Below, piece by piece: positions 37,570 through 47,762 of a stretch of 64,000 nt of DNA. Source of the stretch: Saprospiraceae bacterium (lineage in GTDB: Bacteria > Bacteroidota > Bacteroidia > Chitinophagales > Saprospiraceae); contig JADKEB010000011.1 of the NCBI GenBank assembly GCA_016718205.1, positions 1 through 64,000 of the forward strand, given 5' to 3'. The notes under the pieces were generated by a model that saw only the letters and a list, made by a program, of their open reading frames with translations, did no database searches and was not told where the DNA came from. The position numbers and the translations under genes are program-made. Each line of letters opens with the position of its first letter. The first letter of the stretch is position 1.

Positions 37570-40500
37570 CGCTGCAAGATTAAAAAGCCATTTAAGGGTT
37601 TTTTCCCATCACCTGTGTCAATAATATAGAAGTATGTGCCCACAGGCAGACTTGCGCCGCTAAACGTTCCTTCCCAATCATTTTTGTATGGATTGGCATA
37701 GAAAACTTCTGTACCCCATTCATTGAATATATATACTTTGGAATTGGGAAATCTGCCGGTATCTAAGCATGGAATGACAAACTGATCATTGATACCGTCG
37801 TTATTAGGAGTAAAGATAGTGGGTGCATAACACGTTATGTTTTCATCAAACTCTATACTTACGGTGGCTTCAGAACAGAGTTCATCACAAAAATCCGCAC
37901 AAACTTTATACTTAATTGTCAAAGGTCTTAAGAACCTCAAATCAGGCGTAAATTCAATCATTCTGTTTTTTATATCCACCTTTCCATGCTGCGGTTGAGT
38001 TACGCTTCTGATCGTATTTTGGTTATTGAGCAGATCATTTTGCAAAACATTGAGGAGCTGCTTTTCGCCATAAGCCAATCTGTAATTATCATCTTTTAAT
38101 ACCGGCATCGAATCCACAGTAATTGATACTGTATCCTTGCTGAAATCCGGGCACCCGTCGATGCTGTATGACAGAGAAATTAAGCTTATTCCTTTTTTAA
38201 ATCCTGAAACAAGCGGTGAAACTGCATTTCTATCAGAAAATGTAATACCCGGAGTAAGGGCAGTCCATCCTATATTTACTAATGGTGGTCCCGAAAGTGA
38301 TACAAGCTTTATACTTTCTCCGGGACAAGTCTTTATATTATCTTCCACTGTCCGCGCAACAATACCAGGTGGTTGGTTGACGGAAATATTGAGTGTATCT
38401 GAAGACCTGGAGTTACAACCGGAACTGATCGTTTCAAGTGTATATTTGCCCGAATTGATGGAAGATGCCGACGCAATACTCAAAACTGGTCCTAAGGTAT
38501 TAAACTTACCAAGAGGAGTGTTCCATATAAATCCTTCGACAATTCCCGTATTGGAAGCCTGCAACCTGATAGTATCTTTGGTACAATAAACTAATGGAGA
38601 AATAACTGTTGGTTTCGAAGGAATGTCATTAAACTTCACTTTAGTTTCCAGTTTATTGGATGGGCATTTACCATTTAATATCACCAATTGGTATATACCG
38701 GTGTCTTTTGCACTAAGGTTAGTAATGACAGGGTTTCTTATAGCAGAGGTATACCCATTGGGCCCGCTCCATTGGAACGTATAAGTATCAGCATTGGGAA
38801 AAACTGAAGGCGTAAATCTGATTTGATCGGAAGCTAACATACAAGGTTTTGAATCATTGCTTAAAGCCGTGATTTCAGGTACACTTATCAGTTTTACATT
38901 TGTTGATGCATTGTTTTGACATCCGGTAGGAGTTGTGATGACTACTGAATAATCTCCGGGCACCCCTGGAACTTTCGGATCAAAAACATCGGGTATATTG
39001 GATATAGGACCTTTCCATTTATAAGATGCATTTGGGACAAATGTTGCCTGGAGTTGGACGCTATCACCCATACATACCGGTCCGTTGTTGATGGCGCCAA
39101 CCTCAAGACTATTATCGATCGCTATAAATTTTGTCATAGAAACTACAGACCGGCAATTGCCCTTGGTGGCTACCACTGTCCATGATCCCTGCAACGCTGA
39201 CTGAGCATTATTTACTATTAGGCTATTTTCCTGTGTTGTTGTGAATAAGGTGCCGTTTTTGTACCATTCGTATTTTTCAGTATTGGTAGTTGACGCAGCC
39301 ACAATTGAAAAAATTGCCCCTTCACAAAAGATATCGGCTGAAATAATGGTCGGTTGTGTTGGTTTTTCAAGCACAATTACCCGAGTAGTAATAGTGTCAG
39401 AAATACAATTTCCATTGGCAGCTAAGAGCCTGTACTCTCCGGCATTGGCAGATGATGCATTTTTTATAATCTCCGGATTGAGACTTGTGCCCTGATATCC
39501 TGCGGGACCACGCCATGTATAAGTCAGTGTCGGATTCCCTTTAGCACATAATACAAGGTCACTGCCATCACACAATGAGATAAAACTATTGCACAATTCA
39601 GGTTTGGGTATAGGTTTTACTTCAGCTTTGAGTAAGGATGATGGATTGGAACTACAATCCGGGCCTTTTGCTATAATATAGTAAAAATGTACTCCATCAG
39701 TTGGCTTTAATATCAATTCAGGTGTACTTGTTTTTTTGACAAGGACTCCTGTAGGAAAGATACCTTCATACCACAGATATTCTATACCACCACTGTATGA
39801 TGTAGATGTCAAAATAATATCTTCTCCTGAACAGACTTCTTTTACATTGGAAGTTAGTTCCGGTTTTATAAGTGGCTTTATATTTACGGTGAGAGATGCG
39901 GTGGTAGTACAATTATTAAAACCTTTTACCGAAAGGATATAAACACCATTGAAAGATTCATCAGGGTTTGGAATATGAGGATTTTCTACAAAAAAATCTT
40001 TGCTGCCCGGACCATCCCATTGGAATGAATATGTGCCGGGGATAGATGCAGGAGGTACATTGGAAAATAGTTTAAGCGTATCACTGGTACAGAGTCCTGC
40101 TGAAAATGTGGGTTTAATTTCTGCCACTTTCACTTTTATGACAGATGTGCAGGAATCCACATTTCCATACTCATCTTCAACAAATAGTTTGACACTTACA
40201 TCACTTCCTGCCGATGTACAATCCAAAGTTGCAGGAATTGTGGTTTTCTTTTTAATTTTACAGTTGTCTGTACTACCATTGTCTATTTTTTCGGGATCGA
40301 TGATGTAAGATACCAGACCCGAAGGGTGCATATCTACAACTATATTTTTGCATTTAGCTACCGGCCTTTCATTGTCTTTTACCTCAATACTAAAACTACA
40401 GCCTGCATTATTTCCGGAGTTATCTTTAGTTTGTAACAAAACCTGGCTGACACCAGCATTTAAAATGAGATTATACAAATCCGCTCCTTTTGGTATTTCA

Positions 40501-43388
40501 AACTCAGATATACTTGTGGCCCCGGATACAGATACTGAAAATGAAGCATCAGAATACTTCAAGGTAGCTGATAGTCTGCTTATTTTGTCTGATGTTTGGT
40601 CTGAGGAGATGTCAATGCAGGGATTTATACCATCTCCATCATTTTTTGGAATTGCCAAAAATGTGATTTGCTTATTTTGAATCCAGCTGTTAAATAGATT
40701 TTTATTGATTTCAAATCTGTTTATCGAGGTTCCGCATACATTGGGTACATTTGTCAGTCTGGTATTGCCTATAAGGATACCTCCAGGTCCAAATATGTCA
40801 AAATACTCACCTGAATCATTATTATCTCCTGTAAACTCCACTTGAAGGACAACAGGCACATTGATATGTTTGACAGGAAATACATCTGAAAACACGATTT
40901 CTTTACTCCTTGCCTCATACTTCATTTTATTTTCATTATAAATAAAAGAAATGAATGATGCATCAGATGATGCAGGTGATATCTTGTTGTATTGGTGTAA
41001 TCCTCCACAGTTTTCAGTAACTGAAAAATTTATGGGTAGTGGGATGGTATCCGAACATTGCCCGGTTGTTAGTACTGTGATAATATTATCAGGACACTTT
41101 ATGGCAGGTTTTACAGCGTCCCTGACCATGATAGGTACAGAACACTCTGCTTTGTTATTGGCGCAATCTCTGAAAATAAATAATATAGAGTGATCTCCTT
41201 TTTCAAAGGTCCTTTTAATTTGAGTTTCAGTAGTAAGATGAATTTCTGGTCCACCATTGATTTGATATGATCTTCTGACTGTATTAACAATATCGATATC
41301 AAAAGAAACAGATACTTCTATCGTGCTATTTGAACAAAAATTATTGATTGACAACGATGGCAAAGCCGTCACTACATTTGGCACAAATTTGAGTTCGATA
41401 AAACCATCCTGAATCCAAGAAAAAAGCTTGTCTTTGTTGACGGTAACTTCAAAATCCACTGTAGAACATTCATCCTTTCCTATGGGTGATATCCCGAGGC
41501 TGACTCCGTCTTCTCCTATGACATTAAAATATTCTGTAACATCACCAATGTCAAAATTTCGAAGTTTGATACTAAATTTTCCATCACTCAACGGTGCCGC
41601 CAGAGTAGGATTAAATGTCCCAATTTTAGCAACGAGCGTTGGCACTAAGACTTCCATACCTACCGGACCGGTGACCGATACAGTTGTTTTTTTTACCAAA
41701 GGTGTCACAGACTCAATACAATTGTCTGTAGCTGTAGGAATGTTTAGTGTAATTTCAGTCTGACAACTGTTTTCTGATACAGAAACAGTAATAGACTGTG
41801 GACAGCTATCTATCACAGGATGAATGGTATCGTCAATACCAAATACTGCGGAAGTCATGGCTGCATTTCCGCATGTGTCATAATACACAAAGTCAACTTC
41901 TACGAACCTTATAAATTGATTTTGAGTGGAGGGACAAATTTGTTTGGGTACCGAGACAGGCAATTGGCCCGGATAAGTAGCTGGATTATTTATGTTATAT
42001 GAACCTTTGACAGCAGCAAAAGATTTTAATGGGCTACATGCTTCTATTGCCGAAGATCCACCTAATTTTTTTACCCACTCTGCGAGAAGACCTTCTATGT
42101 TTTTTTCATCAGTACAAGGATAGCTTTCATTTTTAGCAGGTACAATAATTGCTGGCTTCGCATTATTGATGATATTGATGTTTTGTTTGAATACTGTTTT
42201 GTTGTTGCAAGTATCAGATAGTGTGTATGTTCGCTCAAGCTTTGTGACACATCCTGTTGATCTGACGGTATCCGAAAAAACAACTTTCACTTTCGAACAG
42301 TCATCCACAAAGTCAATATAAATACTGTCACGTGATTTGGCAAATTCACGACAACCAATTGTAATATCTTTCATGGAATTTACCAATGGGCCAATAGTAT
42401 CCTTCACCGTAATTATTTGGGTATGAGTTGCTGTATTTCCACATTTGTCTTTTGAAGTCCATGTTCTGTTGATGGTATATGAAAAATGCTGGCACGAAGT
42501 ACTATCCGTAGATTTTGTAGATACCTCCTGCAATAAGGCAGTGACTGACCGGTCGCAATCATCATTTACTATTATACTGGCAGGCGCAGGAATTTTATTG
42601 CATATAGTCAAAGTATCAGATGGCGGATTTAAAAAGTACGGTGCTACATTGTCATTTAAAGTAAAAGTAGTGGTACCCGGTGTCGCTGACTCATTACCAC
42701 ACTCATCTGTCACTATCCAGGATATATTCATTGTCCAGTTACATATTCCATTCGGTAGCTGAGGATAAGGCCCATTGTCTATTGATCCGCCACCGGTCTG
42801 GATGACGGTGTTGGAAGAAGTTATGCTGAAATTGAAGTTTTTCCAGGTGATGCTGTTGGAACACAGATCAGAAGCTGTATATCCACCTTTATTTTTTATC
42901 CAGGCTATCAGTGTATCCCTAATCCCTCTCACACAATTAAAAGTAAGATTTGGTACAGTATTGGTAATCTTTGGCCCTTGGGTATCGGTCGTAAAAAATG
43001 AAGCCATCAATGCAATTCCTTTATTACCTGCCTTGTCTTCCGGTGTGAATATCACATCCACCTTTTGTTTATTACCACAAAGGATATCTAATGAATTATT
43101 GAAAATGGTGATAGATTGCTGCAACGTCAGATTTTGCTTCCAGATGACAGTATCAGAATTGTCAGTAGCTTTTGCTCCTCCGGCACTATTATACCAGGCA
43201 GTAAGTTTGGCGATCAGATCTGATGCAGTACCACATTCAAACGAAGTATCCCGGGGCGGAGTGATGATCTGTGGTGCTATGGTATCCTGAGCAAATAAGG
43301 CATTTGTCAATATTGAAATAAAGACCAACGCTGTTAACTTCCACCTGGCATTAAATTTAGGATATAAAATGATACTTGCTTTTATCAT
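37566..43388 (-). CDS. Giant surface protein with gliding-motility-type (type B) T9SS sorting domain
   Basis: 1940 residues. Signal region (WKLTALVFISILTNALFAQ), then many HYR/Ig-like modules. The first half is rich in cysteine (CDRSVTALLQEVSTKSTDSTS and similar); the second half holds repeated Ig-like units of ~80 residues with 'PKPELCNSFISLCDGSDLVL'-type strands. The C-terminal ~85 residues carry the type B signature: CYAPTIFTPNNDGINDQFVI, then FNEWGTEVFYANPYKNDWEG. Such proteins are exported by T9SS and attached to the surface, often needing a PorP/SprF partner encoded next to them, as seen here. It is the first gene of the operon. Confidence 0.9.
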   Translation of the reverse strand: MIKASIILYPKFNARWKLTALVFISILTNALFAQDTIAPQIITPPRDTSFECGTASDLIAKLTAWYNSAGGAKATDNSDTVIWKQNLTLQQSITIFNNSLDILCGNKQKVDVIFTPEDKAGNKGIALMASFFTTDTQGPKITNTVPNLTFNCVRGIRDTLIAWIKNKGGYTASDLCSNSITWKNFNFSITSSNTVIQTGGGSIDNGPYPQLPNGICNWTMNISWIVTDECGNESATPGTTTFTLNDNVAPYFLNPPSDTLTICNKIPAPASIIVNDDCDRSVTALLQEVSTKSTDSTSCQHFSYTINRTWTSKDKCGNTATHTQIITVKDTIGPLVNSMKDITIGCREFAKSRDSIYIDFVDDCSKVKVVFSDTVRSTGCVTKLERTYTLSDTCNNKTVFKQNINIINNAKPAIIVPAKNESYPCTDEKNIEGLLAEWVKKLGGSSAIEACSPLKSFAAVKGSYNINNPATYPGQLPVSVPKQICPSTQNQFIRFVEVDFVYYDTCGNAAMTSAVFGIDDTIHPVIDSCPQSITVSVSENSCQTEITLNIPTATDNCIESVTPLVKKTTVSVTGPVGMEVLVPTLVAKIGTFNPTLAAPLSDGKFSIKLRNFDIGDVTEYFNVIGEDGVSLGISPIGKDECSTVDFEVTVNKDKLFSWIQDGFIELKFVPNVVTALPSLSINNFCSNSTIEVSVSFDIDIVNTVRRSYQINGGPEIHLTTETQIKRTFEKGDHSILFIFRDCANNKAECSVPIMVRDAVKPAIKCPDNIITVLTTGQCSDTIPLPINFSVTENCGGLHQYNKISPASSDASFISFIYNENKMKYEARSKEIVFSDVFPVKHINVPVVLQVEFTGDNNDSGEYFDIFGPGGILIGNTRLTNVPNVCGTSINRFEINKNLFNSWIQNKQITFLAIPKNDGDGINPCIDISSDQTSDKISRLSATLKYSDASFSVSVSGATSISEFEIPKGADLYNLILNAGVSQVLLQTKDNSGNNAGCSFSIEVKDNERPVAKCKNIVVDMHPSGLVSYIIDPEKIDNGSTDNCKIKKKTTIPATLDCTSAGSDVSVKLFVEDEYGNVDSCTSVIKVKVAEIKPTFSAGLCTSDTLKLFSNVPPASIPGTYSFQWDGPGSKDFFVENPHIPNPDESFNGVYILSVKGFNNCTTTASLTVNIKPLIKPELTSNVKEVCSGEDIILTSTSYSGGIEYLWYEGIFPTGVLVKKTSTPELILKPTDGVHFYYIIAKGPDCSSNPSSLLKAEVKPIPKPELCNSFISLCDGSDLVLCAKGNPTLTYTWRGPAGYQGTSLNPEIIKNASSANAGEYRLLAANGNCISDTITTRVIVLEKPTQPTIISADIFCEGAIFSIVAASTTNTEKYEWYKNGTLFTTTQENSLIVNNAQSALQGSWTVVATKGNCRSVVSMTKFIAIDNSLEVGAINNGPVCMGDSVQLQATFVPNASYKWKGPISNIPDVFDPKVPGVPGDYSVVITTPTGCQNNASTNVKLISVPEITALSNDSKPCMLASDQIRFTPSVFPNADTYTFQWSGPNGYTSAIRNPVITNLSAKDTGIYQLVILNGKCPSNKLETKVKFNDIPSKPTVISPLVYCTKDTIRLQASNTGIVEGFIWNTPLGKFNTLGPVLSIASASSINSGKYTLETISSGCNSRSSDTLNISVNQPPGIVARTVEDNIKTCPGESIKLVSLSGPPLVNIGWTALTPGITFSDRNAVSPLVSGFKKGISLISLSYSIDGCPDFSKDTVSITVDSMPVLKDDNYRLAYGEKQLLNVLQNDLLNNQNTIRSVTQPQHGKVDIKNRMIEFTPDLRFLRPLTIKYKVCADFCDELCSEATVSIEFDENITCYAPTIFTPNNDGINDQFVIPCLDTGRFPNSKVYIFNEWGTEVFYANPYKNDWEGTFSGASLPVGTYFYIIDTGDGKKPLNGFLILQR

Positions 43389-43455
43389 TCCGGATTCTCA
43401 GATTTTATTTTTAACAGAAAACGGTGTGTTTTCCAAAAAATTATTGAAACAAGTA

Positions 43456-43635
43456 AGAGTATGTTTAAATTTTTATGTTTGAGCGAAAGTGAGAAAATTT
43501 AATTTTGGACAAGGCATATTTTGCAGTCGTAGCCGGAAACTCAAGCGAGCTTGACGCGGTACGGCGAAAAATATAACGCTGACTAAAATAAAATTTGCCA
43601 CTTGGAGCCAAATGATAAAAGTTTAAACATACTCT
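43456..43635. mobile_element. 180-bp MITE-like element related to the IS5 remnant
   Basis: Starts AGAGTATGTTTAAA and ends TTTAAACATACTCT, the same 14-bp end as the IS5-type transposase remnant at 19040-19477. The interior can fold back on itself almost along its whole length (ATTTTGCAGTCGTAGCCG against the CGGCGAAAAATAT side). No ORF. Partial copies lie at 1683-1722 and 46227-46247. No clear target duplication (TAA on the left, TAC on the right). Confidence 0.8.
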
Positions 43636-43701
43636 ACATATCTATTTGGATCAGACTGCTCAAAAATTGTGGCAAAGATAATCAATAAAACCAATAAAGT
43701 A

Positions 43702-44835
43702 TCATAGGTTTACCTGTTGAATAATCTGTTTGTAATAGTCTTCATATTGTGGCAGAATTTCAGTGATATCAAATCTCTTCGCTTGCAAGTATGCATTTTT
43801 GCGGAAAACAGACAAACTTTCATCATCACTTAATAATTCGATACATTTTGAAGCCATGCCTTCCACATCTCCCACATCACACATATATCCGGTGACACCA
43901 TTTATATTGACCTCCGGCAATCCACCCGCATTGGATGAAATGACGGGTACTTCACAAGCCATAGCCTCAAGTGCGGCCAATCCAAAACTCTCATTTTCTG
44001 ATGGAAGTAAAAAAAGATCTGAGACCGCCAGCAATTCTTCTACCGCTTCCTGCTTCCCCAAAAACCGGATTTCATCACATAGGTGCAGCGTTCTGCAAAG
44101 TTCTTCCATATGTTTTCTTTCTGGACCATCACCGATCATGAGCAATTTGGATTTTATTTTTTTACTTACTTTTTCGAAGACATGGATGACATCTTCTACT
44201 CTTTTTACTTTTCTGAAGTTGGAGATGTGGACAAGGACTTTTTCACCATCAGGAGCTATGGCTTTCTTAAAATGGTCTTTGTTGATCTTCCTGAACCTGC
44301 TGAAGTCAATAAAGTTATAAATAACCTTGATTTCTTTATTAATTTTAAAAGTTTTGTTGGTTTCATCTCTGAGTTGATCAGAAACTGCAGTAACACCATC
44401 TGATGCATTGATGCTAAATTCTACCACAGGTGCAAAAGAGTGGTCATTGCCCACCAATGTGATATCCGTACCATGGAGAGTGGTCACGACAGGTATATTA
44501 ATTCCATACGATTTAAGGATTTGTTTTGCCATAAACGCTACCGCAGCATGCGGGATGGCATAGTGGACATGCAACAAATCCAGTTTTTCATATCTCACCA
44601 CATCTACCATTTTACTGGCCAGTGATGTTTCATAAGGTGTATATTCGAAAAGCGGATAATCCATAGCAGCCACTTCATGAAAATATACATTGGGGTGAAA
44701 AGATGTAAGTCTGACCGGTCTTTTGTAGGTGATGAAATGGACATCATGACCTTTATCAGCCAAACCCAAACCCAATTCAGTGGCGACTACTCCACTACCT
44801 CCAAATGTAGGATAACATACTATACCGATCTTCAT
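43702..44835 (-). CDS. bshA: N-acetyl-alpha-D-glucosaminyl L-malate synthase (bacillithiol biosynthesis)
   Basis: 377 residues from the ATG at 44835 (MKIGIVCYPTFGGSGVVATE), a start that is diagnostic for BshA; the 10 residues before it are dropped. It is a GT4-fold glycosyltransferase. The N-domain has VHFITYKRPVRLTSF; the C-domain holds NFIDFSRFRKINK and the nucleotide-binding E-x7-E (ENESFGLAALEAMACEVPV). It transfers GlcNAc from UDP-GlcNAc to L-malate, the first step to the thiol bacillithiol. BshA is usual in Bacteroidota. No other bsh gene lies in the window. Confidence 0.93.
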   Translation of the reverse strand: MKIGIVCYPTFGGSGVVATELGLGLADKGHDVHFITYKRPVRLTSFHPNVYFHEVAAMDYPLFEYTPYETSLASKMVDVVRYEKLDLLHVHYAIPHAAVAFMAKQILKSYGINIPVVTTLHGTDITLVGNDHSFAPVVEFSINASDGVTAVSDQLRDETNKTFKINKEIKVIYNFIDFSRFRKINKDHFKKAIAPDGEKVLVHISNFRKVKRVEDVIHVFEKVSKKIKSKLLMIGDGPERKHMEELCRTLHLCDEIRFLGKQEAVEELLAVSDLFLLPSENESFGLAALEAMACEVPVISSNAGGLPEVNINGVTGYMCDVGDVEGMASKCIELLSDDESLSVFRKNAYLQAKRFDITEILPQYEDYYKQIIQQVNL

Positions 44836-45214
44836 GAATTTGGTTTTAATATCCTGACATAACAATTATCTGATAAAATCGTTTTGATTAACCTAAAAAT
44901 CTAAAATGAATTTCCTATTCCAGACCAAAATTACTGCAAACCTAAAAAAGAAATATATGTAGCCGCCAGATTAGTTGGCTGTTCCTTCCTAAATTGAGCT
45001 ATCACTCAATTTTGCTAAAGCACCGTTCAGTCATGCTCCATACCTTGTGCAGCTCTGCTGAAGCGATGCTACAGCTAAAGCTGCACACATTATGATTTGT
45101 CGTACAAAATGCTTATTTTATTGTACTTTTGATCTTCATAACGGAACTCATTAAAGATATTTAGGTTTATGATTATATTACTGAAAAGTTTAACTCTATA
45201 AATACTTAACATAC
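44836..45214. other. Intergenic region with an inverted repeat
   Basis: No gene seen in 379 bp. TGTGCAGCT (45046-45054) and AGCTGCACA (45079-45087) form a 9-bp inverted repeat with a 24-nt loop; the loop also holds complementary short blocks. It could be a terminator or a small structured RNA; neither can be shown. Confidence 0.35.
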
Positions 45215-46129
45215 GTGGATTGGCACAGTACTTTGAAAGGATTTCAGGCTTATTTACTGCTTGAAAAATCACTTTCAGCACACTCCATCGAGGCTTATAT
45301 CCGGGATGCTGAAAAACTGATGGAATATGTGATCATCAGCAAGATAGATCTTACGCCTGACAAATTGACGTCTGACCATCTGACTTCTTTCATATATTAT
45401 ATCAATGATCTTGGGCTCGAGCCCAAAAGTCAGGCTCGAATCATTTCAGGAATCAGGGCTTTTTACAAATATATGATGATGGAAGACATTATTGAAAATG
45501 ACCCATCTTCATTACTGGAAGGACCAAAATTGCAGCGTACATTGCCCGATGTGTTGAGCTATGAGGAAATAGACCATATGATCGGAAGTATAGACATGTC
45601 ACTGCCGCATAGTCAGCGCAACCGTGCCATGCTGGAGACGCTTTATGCCTGTGGTTTACGGGTTTCTGAATTGATTACTCTAAAGATAAGTAATTTTTTT
45701 TCGGATCAGGGATTTGTGAAAGTTTTAGGAAAAAACAATAAAGAACGTTTGATTCCAATAGGCGCTTCGGCTATCAAACACATATCATTGTATCTCGATA
45801 CGGAGAGAAAAACATTGCCCGTCATTGCCAAAAATCACGAGGATACACTCTTTCTCAACAGAAGAGGGAAGGGCCTCACCAGAGTGATGGTCTTCACACT
45901 GATCAAACAATATGCATCTCAGGCGGGCATCAGAAAGTCGGTCAGCCCACATACTTTCAGGCATTCTTTTGCCACACATCTGGTAGAAGGCGGAGCTGAT
46001 CTCAGAGCTGTGCAGGAAATGTTGGGTCATGAATCCATACTGACTACAGAAATTTACACTCATCTGGACAGGAACTACCTCAGAGAGACTATGATGAAAT
46101 ATCACCCATTGAGCAAAAAAGAAAAATAA
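45215..46129 (+). CDS. xerD: Site-specific tyrosine recombinase XerD
   Basis: 304 residues, GTG start at MDWHSTLKGFQAYLLLEKSL. N-terminal SAM-like core-binding domain (residues ~1-90); catalytic domain with Arg149 (ACGLRVSELI), the beta-hairpin Lys near 173, His246 and Arg249 (SPHTFRHSFATH), His272 (MLGHESILTTEIYTH) and the nucleophile Tyr281. All six catalytic residues are present. XerD acts with XerC at dif in chromosome dimer resolution. Length and motifs fit a housekeeping XerD, not a phage or island integrase. Confidence 0.92.
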   Translation: MDWHSTLKGFQAYLLLEKSLSAHSIEAYIRDAEKLMEYVIISKIDLTPDKLTSDHLTSFIYYINDLGLEPKSQARIISGIRAFYKYMMMEDIIENDPSSLLEGPKLQRTLPDVLSYEEIDHMIGSIDMSLPHSQRNRAMLETLYACGLRVSELITLKISNFFSDQGFVKVLGKNNKERLIPIGASAIKHISLYLDTERKTLPVIAKNHEDTLFLNRRGKGLTRVMVFTLIKQYASQAGIRKSVSPHTFRHSFATHLVEGGADLRAVQEMLGHESILTTEIYTHLDRNYLRETMMKYHPLSKKEK

Positions 46130-46518
46130 ATAATTGTAGTTTGGAGAAAATTTTTTCTACAAATATACATACAAACATTGTACTTAATTTTTGAGACTAG
46201 GTTCATAAGATATTGATTATAAAGCAATAAAAGTTTAAACATACTCTTAATATTTTCAAAAAAAGTAGTAAATTCTAATAAAATTAATAAAAACAAAAAA
46301 AAATCTATATTTTGTTGCATATTTTGAAAAAAGAGATTATATTTGTTTAAAATTTGCGTACAGCGTAATAATTGTACAACTTGACTTCTACCATTGTAAT
46401 AATAGATTTTGTTTTTTAGATATTGATTAGAAATTTTTTAATCATTAGCATTAAGAGATTATCAAATTAAACTTAATGCTAAAATTAACAATTATTTGAA
46501 AATTTTAAATTTGGTAGA
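46130..46518. other. AT-rich gap with one solo IS/MITE end
   Basis: Strongly AT-rich. At 46227-46247 stands ATAAAAGTTTAAACATACTCT, the end sequence of the 43456 element and of the IS5-type remnant, with no partner end. It marks the border between the housekeeping part and the accessory region. No ORF supported. Confidence 0.6.
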
Positions 46519-46899
46519 ATGATGAAGGCTTTAAGAGTTCTATTTTTATTCTTGATGTTTGTATGTATACCCAAAAACATTGAAAGTCAAAATGTTACTT
46601 ATCAAACATTATTTAGTAATAGTTCATTTGAGTCTAAACCTGTAAATACGAATTTAGCTGTAGGAAGTATTGAAGGATCTTCTACAGTTTCTCAAGGTAT
46701 TGCTAACTATAGAATTCCTTTACAATTACCTGCAGGAACTAACAATGTGACACCTTCACTATCTGTAATGTATCAATCTCACGGTGTTGATGATCTGATG
46801 GGTACGGGGTGGAGCTTAATTGGCCTTTCAGCTATTACAAGGAATTTAAGTTCTTTTTATCATGATGGTTTCGTAGAATTCAAGCAGCAGCATTGCTGA
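46519..46899 (+). pseudogene. SpvB-type N-terminal remnant of a large toxin gene
   Basis: 126 codons: signal peptide (LRVLFLFLMFVCIPKNIES), then the start of an SpvB/Tc-toxin-B-type domain (GSSTVSQGIANYRIPLQLP, PSLSVMYQSHGVDDLMGTGW). This domain normally begins proteins of over 1500 residues; here it stops after a few more residues (EFKQQHC) at a junction near 46880. The sequence then changes abruptly to the C-terminal part of an Rhs-like protein in the +1 frame. The middle (the whole YD/Rhs-repeat body) has been deleted. Confidence 0.75.
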
Positions 46900-47636
46900 T
46901 TGCTGCAGCTGAGGGTGCCGCAATTGGAGTTGCTATAAATGGTATATCTAATTATATTCAGGAAAAAAGCTTCTTTGATGGATGGGGCAAAGCAGCTGTG
47001 TTTGGTGGGGTAACCGGGGCCATCAGTCATTCGATAGGATGGGTGTCTGGTAATATTGTGGGAGCCGAAAAGTGGGAAATTTCAATCGTTCAGGGAATTC
47101 TGCATGGATGGTCAGGAGCACTAATTACAACACTTCAAGGTGGCAATCCAATAAAAGGTGCTATATCAGGATTTGCCAGTTCTATTACTGCCGCCAGTAT
47201 CCAGAGTATCGGAGGCGGCAAAGTGGATATACTTATTGGTGGGACACTATCAGGAGGGATAGGTGCTTCTGTGGTAGGAGGCAATTTCTATCAAGGAGCT
47301 GCCTTTGGATTGATTTCAAGTAGTTTGAATCATTTGGCGGATAAAGGTGGTGATTTGGTAAGAAGGTCGATCGTAAGAATTGCCCATAAATATATTGGAT
47401 CAAAGGCTTGGAATGTGAATGAGGAAAAGGGTAATTTTGGTAATCCAAGTAATAAGTGCAACAAATTTGTATATGATGTATTATGGGAGTCTGGTGCTGA
47501 TCCAGGAACACCAAACGGCAATACGATGGGTCAAATTTTTGGAGAAAAAGGATCAAGTCCACCAAGTGCTGAGCAATGGGCTGATCCTGATTATACAATT
47601 CCAGGATGGGAAGTAGTTGAATTACCATTGCCATAA
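46893..47636 (+). CDS. Rhs-type C-terminal tip with a possible cysteine-amidase toxin domain
   Basis: The frame is open from about 46866; the TTG at 46893 is the only start-like codon near the junction. The first ~140 residues are a glycine/alanine-rich stretch typical of the region behind the Rhs core (GAAIGVAINGISNYI, GGTLSGGIGASVVGG). The last ~100 residues look like an effector tip: GSKAWNVNEEKGNFGNPSNK, then CNKFVYDVLWESGADPG and PPSAEQWADPDYTIPGWEV. The Cys in KCNKFV and the pattern around it resemble NlpC/P60- or amidase-like tips, but I cannot confirm a His. Expression is doubtful because the proper gene start is lost. No clear immunity gene lies next to it. Confidence 0.5.
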   Translation: MLIAAAEGAAIGVAINGISNYIQEKSFFDGWGKAAVFGGVTGAISHSIGWVSGNIVGAEKWEISIVQGILHGWSGALITTLQGGNPIKGAISGFASSITAASIQSIGGGKVDILIGGTLSGGIGASVVGGNFYQGAAFGLISSSLNHLADKGGDLVRRSIVRIAHKYIGSKAWNVNEEKGNFGNPSNKCNKFVYDVLWESGADPGTPNGNTMGQIFGEKGSSPPSAEQWADPDYTIPGWEVVELPLP

Positions 47637-47762
47637 AACTCAATTTGGGTTTGTTAATTCAGAGAAATTCACTAAAGGTGGAATGTATGTATTTAGAAGG
47701 TATGCCGAAAAATAACAAACGTCATTTTTGGTAGCTTGGAGTATCATTTATCGAATATTACA

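Noticed and set aside
45215..46129. XerD as the integrase of the dnaE2-linked cassettes
   Set aside because: Sequence and length fit the housekeeping XerD; it is 4.5 kb away, on the other side of the toxin remnant, and no att-like site was seen near it. A role is possible but not supported.
46130..46518. tRNA or rRNA gene in the AT-rich gap (and elsewhere)
   Set aside because: No cloverleaf, GTTCGA-type T-loop or rRNA motif was recognised in any gap of the window.
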